Shown here: positions 36,484 to 44,218 of the stretch, in pieces
How positions within the stretch are numbered: position 1 is the first letter of the stretch
How the letters are laid out: every line of letters starts with the position of its first letter
NCBI RefSeq assembly: GCF_001637225.1
Contig: NZ_LVJI01000016.1
Span: forward strand, 331,192 to 395,191
Reading direction: 5' to 3'
DNA from: Paenibacillus antarcticus
Lineage (GTDB): Bacteria > Bacillota > Bacilli > Paenibacillales > Paenibacillaceae
DNA: 64,000 nucleotides
Position numbers and translations under genes: made by a program
Notes under the pieces: model-generated
What the model saw: the letters and a program-made list of their open reading frames with translations, nothing else
Databases searched by the model: none
What the model was told of the DNA's origin: nothing

Positions 36484-37250
36484 GTAACAATGTGACTCCC
36501 CCCGAGTCCATGAGTGAGGTAGTGGGTCTGATCTGGGAATACCAGCAGACACAAGATAATGAAATCGCCACCGTACTTATAAAGAAATTTAAGCCGATGG
36601 TAAAGATGGCTACAGGGAAAATCTCTCGTAACCGTCCTGATCTATATGAGGATTTATATCAAGTAGGTCAGATGGCATTGATTCGTTTGCTTAACCAATA
36701 CGATATTAGTCTTGGGATTCCATTTGAGCCTTATGCTATGAAAAGTATCATAGGTCACATGAAGAACTATTTAAGAGATAAATCATGGTATATTCAAGTC
36801 CCACGAAGAATTAAGGAAAAGGGTGCTCTCGTTCAACGTGCAATTGATGAATTGAACATCAAGTTAGAACGTTCCCCTAATGTTCGAGAAATTGCCGAGT
36901 ATTTGGAGCTCACGGAAGAAGAGACCATAGAGGTGTTAGCAGGACGTGAGTGCTATCATTATGTTTCATTGGATACACCGCTGTCACAGGAGGATTCAGG
37001 AACTACCTTGGGGGAACTCATTAGCTCTGATGTCAATGATTACGATTCGGTTGAGAAACGTATGGATTTACAGCAGGCTCTAAGTCAACTTAAGGAACAA
37101 GAACAACAAGTATTGTTATTTGCATTCCAAGATGGTGAATCGCAACGAACGATTGCTCAGAAGTTAGGTATATCTCAAATGAGTGTGTCGAGGATTCAAA
37201 AGAAGGCCACGGAGAAGTTAAAAGAAATCATTACTAATTCTTCTTTATAA
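36480..37250 (+). CDS. sigB: RNA polymerase sigma factor SigB
   Basis: Alternative sigma factor of the general stress response, 256 residues. Region 2 (YEDLYQVGQMALIRLLNQYD, EPYAMKSIIGHMKNYLRDK) has the SigB-type pattern, then PRRIKEKGALVQRAI, and region 4 ends with a helix-turn-helix (QRTIAQKLGISQMSVSRIQKKA). Sigma-B rather than sigma-F or G is supported by the preceding rsbV-rsbW pair. Candidate target promoters are scattered around it. A terminator follows. Confidence 0.93.
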   Translation: MSNNVTPPESMSEVVGLIWEYQQTQDNEIATVLIKKFKPMVKMATGKISRNRPDLYEDLYQVGQMALIRLLNQYDISLGIPFEPYAMKSIIGHMKNYLRDKSWYIQVPRRIKEKGALVQRAIDELNIKLERSPNVREIAEYLELTEEETIEVLAGRECYHYVSLDTPLSQEDSGTTLGELISSDVNDYDSVEKRMDLQQALSQLKEQEQQVLLFAFQDGESQRTIAQKLGISQMSVSRIQKKATEKLKEIITNSSL

Positions 37251-37302
37251 AAGGAACTTTATGAAGCAACAATACAGTACACAGATGAATCTTACCCTCG
37301 TC

Positions 37303-37350
37303 AGGACACGCTGATATTCTCTTAGAAGAATTAGTAGCGTGTCCTTTTTG
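37303..37350 (+). terminator. Terminator after sigB
   Basis: AGGACACGCT and AGCGTGTCCT arms, with an inner TCTTAGAAGA loop segment, run into TTTTT. Confidence 0.88.
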
Positions 37351-37390
37351 CTACGACAACATAACAATATGGATTAGAGGAGGACTGTAC

Positions 37391-38380
37391 TTGAAGAATG
37401 AACTCAGGAAGAGGCCGTATAACCTGCTGTCTTTGCAAGGTGATTGGCAGTGGCATGATTTGGTGGTGGATGATTGGTCATCACCTGAAATTGAGAAGTT
37501 ACGGATAGATCATCCCCATGCAGCGGAGTGGCTTGATATACTTCCACACCTTGAATCTAATTACATAAGCGTTAGATTTCCAGATGGTTTGAGCCCGAGT
37601 ATCTTTGGGACGATAGAGTATACAATGAATTCGATGAAGCCAAATGATACAACGTATAAGCGCGAAGTGGAAAGATTCCATTACTTTGTGTTTGAGAATA
37701 CCCTTATCACGATTAATTTGGATAACCATACCTGGGAGGAAATGAATAAGGCGAATCGAATGATTATGCTGCAACAATGTAAGCAATCGGTAGAAGGATT
37801 ATTTGTAATCGCGAGGACAGTTCTTCATTATCTTCATCAAGGGATGGATGTGTTTGAATGTGACCTCCGCAAATTGGAGCAACAAATGGAGAGCAACAAT
37901 CACCGCTATTTAATGGATAAGATTTTAGATTCGCGATATGAATTACTTTTTTGGAATAATCTATTTATTTCTTTTCAGGAATTGGTCATTGCTTCTAAAG
38001 AGGCATATTATGATGACATCAAAGATAATCGACTTTATAATCAATTATTCTATCGAGTAGATCGAATGGAGCGCTTATTTGTTCATTATAATAAAGAAAT
38101 TGACACTTTAATTTCGATTGATAACGCTGTTTCTGCCTTTCGAGGGAATGAGATCATGAAGACGTTAACGATTTTGACAGCCGTATTTATGCCAGCCTCT
38201 GTGATTGGAGCCATCTGGGGGATGAACTTCGATATCATTCCATTCTCAAAAATCCCTTGGGGGTTTGTAGGAATGATTGTCATGATTGGATTAACAACGA
38301 CGGTCATGTACTTGTGGATGCGGAAGAAGGGATGGACTGGTGATCTACTTAAGACAAATTCAAGGGAAAAACATGTGTGA
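37391..38380 (+). CDS. CorA-type divalent cation transporter
   Basis: A 329-residue membrane protein. The N-terminal cytosolic region and long helices precede two C-terminal membrane helices, the first ending in the CorA signature GMN (IWGMNFD). The tail is basic as in CorA. The family moves magnesium and sometimes cobalt or nickel. The TTG start is set by GAGGAGG at seven bases. It is a single transcript between two terminators. No sigma-B-type promoter is visible. Confidence 0.87.
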   Translation: MKNELRKRPYNLLSLQGDWQWHDLVVDDWSSPEIEKLRIDHPHAAEWLDILPHLESNYISVRFPDGLSPSIFGTIEYTMNSMKPNDTTYKREVERFHYFVFENTLITINLDNHTWEEMNKANRMIMLQQCKQSVEGLFVIARTVLHYLHQGMDVFECDLRKLEQQMESNNHRYLMDKILDSRYELLFWNNLFISFQELVIASKEAYYDDIKDNRLYNQLFYRVDRMERLFVHYNKEIDTLISIDNAVSAFRGNEIMKTLTILTAVFMPASVIGAIWGMNFDIIPFSKIPWGFVGMIVMIGLTTTVMYLWMRKKGWTGDLLKTNSREKHV

Positions 38381-38408
38381 GTTGTCTTGAAATAATGGAT
38401 ATAGAAAT

Positions 38409-38456
38409 AGCCTGAAAGAATCCTTTCGTAAGGATTTCTTCAGGCCATTTCTTATT
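38409..38456. terminator. Bidirectional terminator after the corA-type gene
   Basis: GCCTGAA-GAATCCTT and AAGGATT-TTCAGGC arms. It lies between convergent genes. Confidence 0.82.
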
Positions 38457-38470
38457 GGATCTAAAGAGGT

Positions 38471-38791
38471 TCATTTATAAGCATCAATGTATTGTTGTAG
38501 GTTGCCCAGGTATTTACCTATCAGAGGCATATCAACGAAAATACTTAAGATATAACCAAGTAGTCCTAGAACAACAAAGGTTCCTACGGATAGTCCTAGG
38601 CCACGAGACAGACCTGCAGTGAAGTTCGTAATAATTCTTTTCTTGGGGTTGGTATAGTTCTCAATAATGTCTTTGAACTCAGCTTTATCAAGCATATTGG
38701 CAATTTGGTCCAGTCGAGAGTTAAGGTGCTTCACTTCATGCCTGAGCTCGAAAGGATGCTCATCTACTTCATAAGTTTTGATTTTCGTCAT
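38471..38791 (-). CDS. DUF5665 membrane-associated protein
   Basis: A 106-residue protein. A polar N-terminal half with a coiled segment (ELRHEVKHLNSRLDQIANML) is followed by one membrane helix (LGLSVGTFVVLGLLGYILSIFV) and a short amphipathic end. The segment preceding the helix (NPKKRIITNFTAGLSRGLG) is typical of the family. Its function is unknown. It lies at the end of a reverse-strand group of stress-type membrane proteins, so it may share their regulation. GGAAG is a weak ribosome site. Confidence 0.75.
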   Translation of the reverse strand: MTKIKTYEVDEHPFELRHEVKHLNSRLDQIANMLDKAEFKDIIENYTNPKKRIITNFTAGLSRGLGLSVGTFVVLGLLGYILSIFVDMPLIGKYLGNLQQYIDAYK

Positions 38792-38846
38792 AAGACTTCC
38801 TCACTTTCTGTAAGAAATACATCATTTTTTTAACCCGTAGACGCAA

Positions 38847-38878
38847 GAAATAGCCGCTAAAGAAAGCCGGCTATTTCC
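38847..38878 (-). terminator. Hairpin between the YtxH-like and DUF5665 genes
   Basis: GAAATAGCCG and CGGCTATTTC arms around CTAAAGAAAG. There is no long T-run, so it may only weaken read-through. Confidence 0.5.
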
Positions 38879-38892
38879 TCTGAATGATTGGC

Positions 38893-39333
38893 TTAGTATT
38901 TTGTTGTGTTTAGTTCTTTTTTAACGTCTTTGGCTGCTTCTGCGGAAGTATCTTTAACATCTTTAGCTGCTTCACTAGAAGAATCTTTGATTGCACTGGA
39001 AGCATTGGCAAGTTCTTCTGATACATCAGAGACAGAATTCTTTACCGTCTCTACAATGTTCGAAGTACCTTCAACAACAATGTTAGCTACGTCGGTAGAT
39101 TTGGTGGACACGGTCTTAGCGATTTCAGATGCTTTATCGCCCACAGCACATGCAACTTCCTTCGTCTTGTCAGTAACAAGAGATAACTTCTCGTTTAAAT
39201 CTCCACGTAGTTCGTTACCTGGTTTGGGAGCGAACAATAAAGCTGCTGCTGCACCGATTAAACCACCGATTAATGCCCCTTTAACGAATGTGCCACTACT
39301 TTGAACTGGATAATTTTTTTCTTCTTGATTCAT
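38893..39333 (-). CDS. YtxH-like general stress protein
   Basis: A 146-residue protein. A short hydrophobic segment (FVKGALIGGLIGAAAALLFAPKPG) near the N terminus is the YtxH signature, including the APKPG turn. The rest is an 11-residue-periodic, Lys/Asp/Ala-rich stretch (SEIAKTVSTKSTDVAN, SSEAAKDVKDTSAEAAKDVK) resembling LEA-type desiccation proteins. B. subtilis YtxH belongs to the sigma-B regulon. GGAGTG precedes the ATG. It lies 53 bases downstream of the GlsB/YeaQ/YmgE gene and may share its transcript. Confidence 0.85.
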   Translation of the reverse strand: MNQEEKNYPVQSSGTFVKGALIGGLIGAAAALLFAPKPGNELRGDLNEKLSLVTDKTKEVACAVGDKASEIAKTVSTKSTDVANIVVEGTSNIVETVKNSVSDVSEELANASSAIKDSSSEAAKDVKDTSAEAAKDVKKELNTTKY

Positions 39334-39386
39334 ACTAAATCACTCCTAAGTTATATTTTTTAATAGATATTAAGTATATTCTGGAT

Positions 39387-39644
39387 TTAGGCAGCACGTC
39401 TGAATAAACGGCTGAGTAGACCTAGAAGGAAAACAAAAATGGCTGTTCCCAAGATAGCGGGTACGACTGCAAAACCACCGATTTTTGGACCAAAACTACC
39501 GAATAATGATGCCCCGATCCATGCTCCTACAAAACCAGCGATCATAGATCCTATTATGCCTCCTGGCATTTTATTACCCACCAGCGCATCGCCGATAAAT
39601 CCAATAATAATTGCCATTACTATACTAATAATTAAACCCCACAT
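39387..39644 (-). CDS. GlsB/YeaQ/YmgE family small membrane protein
   Basis: An 85-residue protein with three hydrophobic helices rich in Gly and Ile. Family features are seen: GFIGDALVGNKMPGGIIGSMIAGFVGAWIGASLFG. These proteins are stress-linked and also called transglycosylase-associated. AAGGAGG precedes the ATG. A weak sigma-B-like element (CTTTAT, 14 bases, GGGTGT) lies on the same strand at 39743-39768, about 100 bases upstream. Confidence 0.88.
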   Translation of the reverse strand: MWGLIISIVMAIIIGFIGDALVGNKMPGGIIGSMIAGFVGAWIGASLFGSFGPKIGGFAVVPAILGTAIFVFLLGLLSRLFRRAA

Positions 39645-39742
39645 AAGAATGACCTCCTTAGTATTGATTGTTATGATGTTGTCGTCTTGCTTACTTGGTA
39701 TTTAAACTACAAAAGGGTGGATGAAACAAGGACAATGATACT

Positions 39743-39768
39743 ACACCCATAATCAAGGGAGCATAAAG
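39743..39768 (-). promoter_or_regulatory. Weak sigma-B-like promoter candidate for the GlsB/YeaQ/YmgE gene
   Basis: Reverse strand CTTTAT, 14 bases, GGGTGT. It has two or more departures from the pattern, so it is the least sure of the set. Confidence 0.25.
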
Positions 39769-39809
39769 GCTATATCTATAGGAAGTTATTCTTACACATA
39801 TTTAGGAAT

Positions 39810-39835
39810 GATTGAAGTAATATGGCTGCGGGTAA
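39810..39835 (+). promoter_or_regulatory. Sigma-B-like promoter candidate for the pirin gene
   Basis: GATTGA, 14 bases, GGGTAA, about 56 bases before the pirin ATG. It resembles the site before the YflT-like gene. Confidence 0.35.
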
Positions 39836-39890
39836 GTATTGGTTATCAAATACAAATAATTAACTTATTCACACTATGGAGGTGTATGTA

Positions 39891-40625
39891 ATGTTTAAAA
39901 TCGTAACTTCAGCGGAACGTCATACTTCGGAGAAAGAGTGGATTCATAGTGAGTTTAGCTTTTCTTTTGCTGACTATGAAGATCCGAGTAATTCCCACTT
40001 TGGATGTCTACTTGCCCATAATGATAATCAACTGCAACCACAAGAAGGTTTTAAGAAACACCCACATCATGATTTAGAAATTGTAAGTTATGTCATTTCG
40101 GGGACGCTACAACATGAGGACGATATGGGTAACCAACACGTATTAGAGGCAGGTACTGTGCAGGTGATGAGTGCAGGAACGGGATTAAGCCATTCTGAGA
40201 CCAATCCTTCCACAACAGACCCTGTTCGTTTCTTACAAATGTGGTTCCTGCCGTCCACTCCAAATTTGGAACCAAGATGGGCGAATAGAAGTTTCTCTAA
40301 AGAGGAGATGACAAATCAATGGCGTCCTGTTGTGGTTGGACAAAATGAATTACAAAAAGAAGATCATTCTCCTTTGTCTATTCAACAAGATGTTACGATT
40401 TATTTGCCTATTCTTGAGACAGGTAAAGAACTTGTTTTTCCACAAAAAGAAGATAGGAGAACACACTTATTTCTTATTTCTGGTCATTTGGAAATTCAAT
40501 GTGATGAAGGAATCTTTCATTTAGAGCCTGGGGATGCGGCCCGAATTCATAAAGCATGTGATTTGAATATTAAAGGAAGTAGTAGTGAAGGGAAATCAGA
40601 ATTTATACTTGTGGATCTTCCCTAG
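39891..40625 (+). CDS. Pirin family protein
   Basis: A 244-residue two-domain cupin. The N-terminal domain has the pirin metal site, with His residues in FKKHPHHDLEIVSYV and His and Glu in LSHSETNP, and the family segment FSFADYEDPSNSHFGCLLAHNDN. Bacterial pirins such as YhhW act as quercetinases or redox sensors; the real substrate is unknown here. GGAGGTG lies seven bases before ATG 39891, making the longer start at 39876 unlikely. A sigma-B-like promoter candidate precedes it. Confidence 0.9.
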   Translation: MFKIVTSAERHTSEKEWIHSEFSFSFADYEDPSNSHFGCLLAHNDNQLQPQEGFKKHPHHDLEIVSYVISGTLQHEDDMGNQHVLEAGTVQVMSAGTGLSHSETNPSTTDPVRFLQMWFLPSTPNLEPRWANRSFSKEEMTNQWRPVVVGQNELQKEDHSPLSIQQDVTIYLPILETGKELVFPQKEDRRTHLFLISGHLEIQCDEGIFHLEPGDAARIHKACDLNIKGSSSEGKSEFILVDLP

Positions 40626-40652
40626 AACGGTTGATTCTCACAATAGAAGGAA

Positions 40653-40704
40653 AGAAGGAGGGTATCCTTAACCATTACTCGGTGGTTAAGGATACCCTCC
40701 TTCT
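40653..40704. terminator. Long perfect inverted repeat between the pirin and yfkK genes
   Basis: Two perfect 22-base arms (AGAAGGAGGGTATCCTTAAC plus CA and complement) around loop TTACTCGG, between convergent genes. It is probably a bidirectional terminator, though the T-run is short. Confidence 0.75.
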
Positions 40705-40714
40705 AATATATTCT

Positions 40715-40942
40715 TTAAGCTTGACGGCGTAAGCGTCCGAGTTCTAATACAAGTGACTCCACTTCAGAAATACTAAGGTTATTCGTTTTCATAACTAGTT
40801 CATAGACATCTTGAATGTCTTCATACTGCTCTACTGAAAAGGCAGAAGCTTGCATAGCTGCTCCACTTGCCATTCTTAATTTTGTTTTAATCTCTTCAAT
40901 CATATATTCGATGTTCTCAGGTGTTTTATTTGATAAATCCAT
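40715..40942 (-). CDS. yfkK: DUF1128 (UPF0435, YfkK) family protein
   Basis: A 75-residue helical cytosolic protein. It matches B. subtilis YfkK along its length: MDLSNKTPENIEYMIEEIK, KLRMASGAAMQASAF, YEDIQDVYELVMK and the SISEVESLVLELG end. Its function is unknown. I place the start at ATG 40942 because the family opens MDLS and AAAGGA lies 11 bases upstream; an ATG 12 bases earlier is too close to that site. Confidence 0.85.
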   Translation of the reverse strand: MDLSNKTPENIEYMIEEIKTKLRMASGAAMQASAFSVEQYEDIQDVYELVMKTNNLSISEVESLVLELGRLRRQA

Positions 40943-41125
40943 TAGGTGGACCATCCTTTCTTCATATGAAATATGCTTCTTATATTGTAGCATGTCTCAT
41001 ATGCTCACTACCATTATCTATTAATAAAGGCTTTTATAATAAAGAAATCTTAATTAAAGGTTTCAAGATGGCGTAATTTGATTAATAATACGTATTAAGA
41101 AGAGACGCAGAGAGAAGGATTAATT

Positions 41126-41920
41126 ATGAAAAAAATAATATGCGATGGAAATACCATTTGTTATAAAGATCAAGGTCAAGGCGAACCTCTAGTACTTTTG
41201 CATGGATTTTGTGGTAGTTCAGAATATTGGGATCAAGTGGTTCCATTATTATCTGATCGATATCGTTGTATTGTACCGGATCTTCGTGGCCATGGTTCGT
41301 CGGATGCTCCAATGGGTGCATATACGATTGAACAAATGGCGGATGACGTGATTCAACTGATGGATGCATTAGAACTTCCTAAAGTGACGCTATTAGGTCA
41401 TTCATTAGGGGGATATATCACCCTTTCAGTAGTCCAACGTTATTCAAATCGTTTGAATGGATTTGGAATGATTCACTCTACAGCTTACCCTGACAGTGAA
41501 GAGGGGAAGGAGAAACGCTTACTTGCAATTAGTAACATTCAGGCAAATGGGATTACCTCTTTTGTCGATAACATGATTCCAACGCTATTTGCTCCAGATC
41601 ATGTAAGTGATCATCCAGAGTGGATAAATTTAGCTAAAGAAATTGGATATAGAACACCTCCACAGGGGGCTTGTGGATCTGCAATGGCGATGCGTGAACG
41701 TCCGGATCGTCGTGATGTACTCTCAGCATCGGTTCTTCCAGTATTACTTGTTGCAGGAGAACAAGATGGGATTATCTCACAAGATAAGACCTTTACCGTC
41801 GACCAACCGAATGTGACTCAGGTAACGATTGCAGGTTCAGGACATATGAGTATGTGGGAAGCACCTGATCAGTTAGCTACGACGATTACAATTTTTTTAG
41901 ATCAGGTTCAATCTAAATAG
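41126..41920 (+). CDS. Alpha/beta hydrolase
   Basis: A 264-residue soluble hydrolase. It has the oxyanion region LLHGFCGSSEYWDQV, LRGHGSSDAP, nucleophile LLGHSLGGYI, acid VAGEQDGII and final histidine GSGHMSMWE. This is the haloperoxidase/esterase-like type. The substrate is unknown. GAGAAGGA precedes the ATG. It is a single gene with a terminator. Confidence 0.87.
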   Translation: MKKIICDGNTICYKDQGQGEPLVLLHGFCGSSEYWDQVVPLLSDRYRCIVPDLRGHGSSDAPMGAYTIEQMADDVIQLMDALELPKVTLLGHSLGGYITLSVVQRYSNRLNGFGMIHSTAYPDSEEGKEKRLLAISNIQANGITSFVDNMIPTLFAPDHVSDHPEWINLAKEIGYRTPPQGACGSAMAMRERPDRRDVLSASVLPVLLVAGEQDGIISQDKTFTVDQPNVTQVTIAGSGHMSMWEAPDQLATTITIFLDQVQSK

Positions 41921-41944
41921 TGTCAATACAATAAATTATAGATT

Positions 41945-41976
41945 AACCGGAGGCGATTGTGCCTTCGGTTTTTTGT
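41945..41976 (+). terminator. Terminator after the alpha/beta hydrolase gene
   Basis: AACCGGAGGC and GCCTTCGGTT arms run into TTTTTT. Confidence 0.82.
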
Positions 41977-42116
41977 GAGGCCTATTATTCTAAGAGGAGT
42001 GACGAACGACAGACGTAACTCGAACAAGGTCGCTAGTATTGCTTGTGGGAATGACTTACAATTAAAGATATGTAGAGTAAAGGTTTTGCAAATGGGAGAT
42101 TTAAAGGAGGGTACAT

Positions 42117-42767
42117 ATGTTTCGTAAAGATTACATTCTCAGGATGGTCGAGGAAATGACCCAAATGATCTCCAAGGTATTTGATTTAAAAAAAGAACGA
42201 AAATATACAGAGGCTCTTTGGGAGATCGATGAATTACTTAGTAAGGAATTCCCCTTGAATTCTCGGCTGTTGAATTCTTTACCCACAGAAGAGATTACGG
42301 AAATGTTTCGTTTTGGTGGAACGGTCGAATCAGATAAGTTACAGGGAGCTGCGTACCTGCTGAATGAAGAGGGTAAGATATATAGGGATTCGGGTCAAAT
42401 AGATGAAGGTTTGACACGATTTATGAAATCGTTACATCTTTATTTGGTGGCGGATACTCATGGTGCGAATAAAGAGTTGATAAAGCTTACCGATCAAGTT
42501 GATAATCTCTTGAATCAGCTCAAAGACTACCGTCTTCCTCTAAAAACGGAGACCTTGTTGTTTCATTATCAAGAGGTTAATGGTCAGTATGCTGAAGCCG
42601 AGAATGCTTTGTTTCGTCTCTTAGAACGAGATGGGATAGATCCAACCGAGGGAATCGCTTTCTACAATCGTCTTCTGGGTAAAGATGATGAAAGATTGGA
42701 GCAAGGGAGGCTTCCGAGGGTAGAAGTTATGGAAGGGTTATTAGAAATGCAGCAAAGATTCCAGTAA
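42117..42767 (+). CDS. DUF6483-type helical protein
   Basis: A 216-residue cytosolic protein built of helical hairpins resembling TPR units (LNEEGKIYRDSGQIDEGLTRFMKSLHLYL, KTETLLFHYQEVNGQYAEAENALFRLLER). The opening MFRKDYILRMVEEMTQMI is the typical family start. Its function is unknown; TPR-like proteins usually bind other proteins. AAAGGAGGG precedes the ATG. The methyltransferase gene follows 75 bases later. Confidence 0.7.
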   Translation: MFRKDYILRMVEEMTQMISKVFDLKKERKYTEALWEIDELLSKEFPLNSRLLNSLPTEEITEMFRFGGTVESDKLQGAAYLLNEEGKIYRDSGQIDEGLTRFMKSLHLYLVADTHGANKELIKLTDQVDNLLNQLKDYRLPLKTETLLFHYQEVNGQYAEAENALFRLLERDGIDPTEGIAFYNRLLGKDDERLEQGRLPRVEVMEGLLEMQQRFQ

Positions 42768-42842
42768 GAATGATTTGGAGGAGTCAACCGAATATGGTAT
42801 GGTAACGGATAAGACAACTTTTAGAAAGCGAGATGTACTCTT

Positions 42843-44006
42843 TTGGAATCTTTACGCAAACTTATTTCACAGGTGATTAACGACTCTTCCATGATTACGG
42901 CCACGATAAGCCAACTTCGTAAGAAAGAAGGCATTTCATATACCAAAGTACAGATTAAACCGGTAGAATTGAAAAAAGTTCTTCATTACCAATTTGCTTA
43001 TTACTACAGTAACAAGGTTGTCCACAAGAATGCTACAGAAGAAGAAGCTATAACGCTACTTGAGGAGCTTTTTGAGCAGACTTTTCGTCAAGGAATTATC
43101 TGTACATCTGAAGCTGATTATCAAATACTAATCAGTAAGAAGTTCAAAGTATCGATCTTGACCAAATCCCCTTCTAAGAGTGAAGTTGATTTGTCTCATA
43201 ATCGTAAGAAGCAATACGTTCTTGAAGAGGGGCAACCGATTCCTTTTCTAGTTGAACTAGGAATTATGAACGAAGATGGCAAAGTGTTAGCCCGCAAATA
43301 TGATAAGTTCAAACAAATAAATCGCTTTTTAGAAATGGTAGAGGATGTCCTTCCGAGCTTGCCAGAAGATCGTCCAATAACGATTGTAGATTTCGGCTGT
43401 GGTAAATCCTATTTAACATTTGCACTGTATCATTATTTAGCAATTCAGGAACGAAGAACATTGAATGTGGTTGGACTTGACCTGAAGGCGGATGTGATAG
43501 AACATTGTAATCTGCTTGCTAGTAAGCTTGCGTATAACAATCTGAATTTTCTTGTAGGAGACATTGCTGACTATAATGAACTGGAAAAAGTTGATATGGT
43601 CGTCACGCTTCATGCTTGTGATACTGCAACAGATGCGGCGCTTGAGAAGGCTGTTCGTTGGGATGCCTCTGTGATATTATCCGTACCGTGTTGCCAACAT
43701 GAAGTGTTCACTCAAGTGAAGAATCCACTATTAGATCCACTTCTATCACATGGGATATTGAAAGAACGATTCTCTGCATTAGCGACAGATGGCGTACGAG
43801 CGAAGTTGCTAGATCTGATGGGTTATCGTACGCAACTTTTAGAATTTATTGATATGGAGCATACACCGAAGAATATCCTCATTCGTGCTGTAAAAGGAGA
43901 TAGTGGAGATCGTGCTCAGTTATGGAAGGAATACACGGATTTCCGTGACTTCCTTCATATATCTCCTTATTTAGAGAAGGTCTGTGCAGATCTTCTACCT
44001 AGATAG
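42843..44006 (+). CDS. Class I SAM-dependent methyltransferase (Methyltransf_32-like)
   Basis: A 387-residue protein. An N-terminal region of about 170 residues (with KEGISYTKVQIKPVELK and SHNRKKQYVLEEGQPIPFLVELG) precedes a Rossmann methyltransferase domain with motif I IVDFGCGKSYLTFAL and VTLHACDTATDAAL. A CCQHE segment follows. The substrate is unknown; the family includes RNA and small-molecule enzymes. The start is TTG 42843 and the ribosome site is weak, so the true start may differ. Confidence 0.8.
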   Translation: MESLRKLISQVINDSSMITATISQLRKKEGISYTKVQIKPVELKKVLHYQFAYYYSNKVVHKNATEEEAITLLEELFEQTFRQGIICTSEADYQILISKKFKVSILTKSPSKSEVDLSHNRKKQYVLEEGQPIPFLVELGIMNEDGKVLARKYDKFKQINRFLEMVEDVLPSLPEDRPITIVDFGCGKSYLTFALYHYLAIQERRTLNVVGLDLKADVIEHCNLLASKLAYNNLNFLVGDIADYNELEKVDMVVTLHACDTATDAALEKAVRWDASVILSVPCCQHEVFTQVKNPLLDPLLSHGILKERFSALATDGVRAKLLDLMGYRTQLLEFIDMEHTPKNILIRAVKGDSGDRAQLWKEYTDFRDFLHISPYLEKVCADLLPR

Positions 44007-44087
44007 ATTGAAATAAAGACGAACCCCTATGTTCATGATTTTCTTTGGAAATGATTGAACTTGTGAGCGCGAACATGATTTCAATCT
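44005..44087 (+). other. Nested hairpin at the 3' end of the methyltransferase transcript
   Basis: AGATTGAAAT (44005-44014) pairs with ATTTCAATCT (44078-44087), with inner ATGTTC (44029) and GAACAT (44071). It begins at the stop codon. Its role is unknown. Confidence 0.4.
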
Positions 44088-44157
44088 ATACTCGTCTTCT
44101 ACGAATGATTTGAATGAAGTATACCGATGACAATATTTTCATATAATAGATACGTAG

Positions 44158-44182
44158 CCGCCCGCGCTGGGCGGTTTTTTTT
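44158..44182 (+). terminator. Terminator upstream of the O-antigen-ligase-like gene
   Basis: CCGCCC, loop GCGCT, GGGCGG, then eight T. A TATAAT-like hexamer at 44142 lies too close before it to be the promoter of a useful transcript, so it probably ends the methyltransferase transcript. Confidence 0.8.
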
Positions 44183-44218
44183 GTAGATATAAGGAAATGA
44201 TGAAGGCGGGTATATCGT

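Noticed and set aside
41058..41084. GTTTCA followed after 14 bases by GATTAA, in front of the alpha/beta hydrolase gene
   Set aside because: The -10 lacks the GGG of sigma-B promoters.
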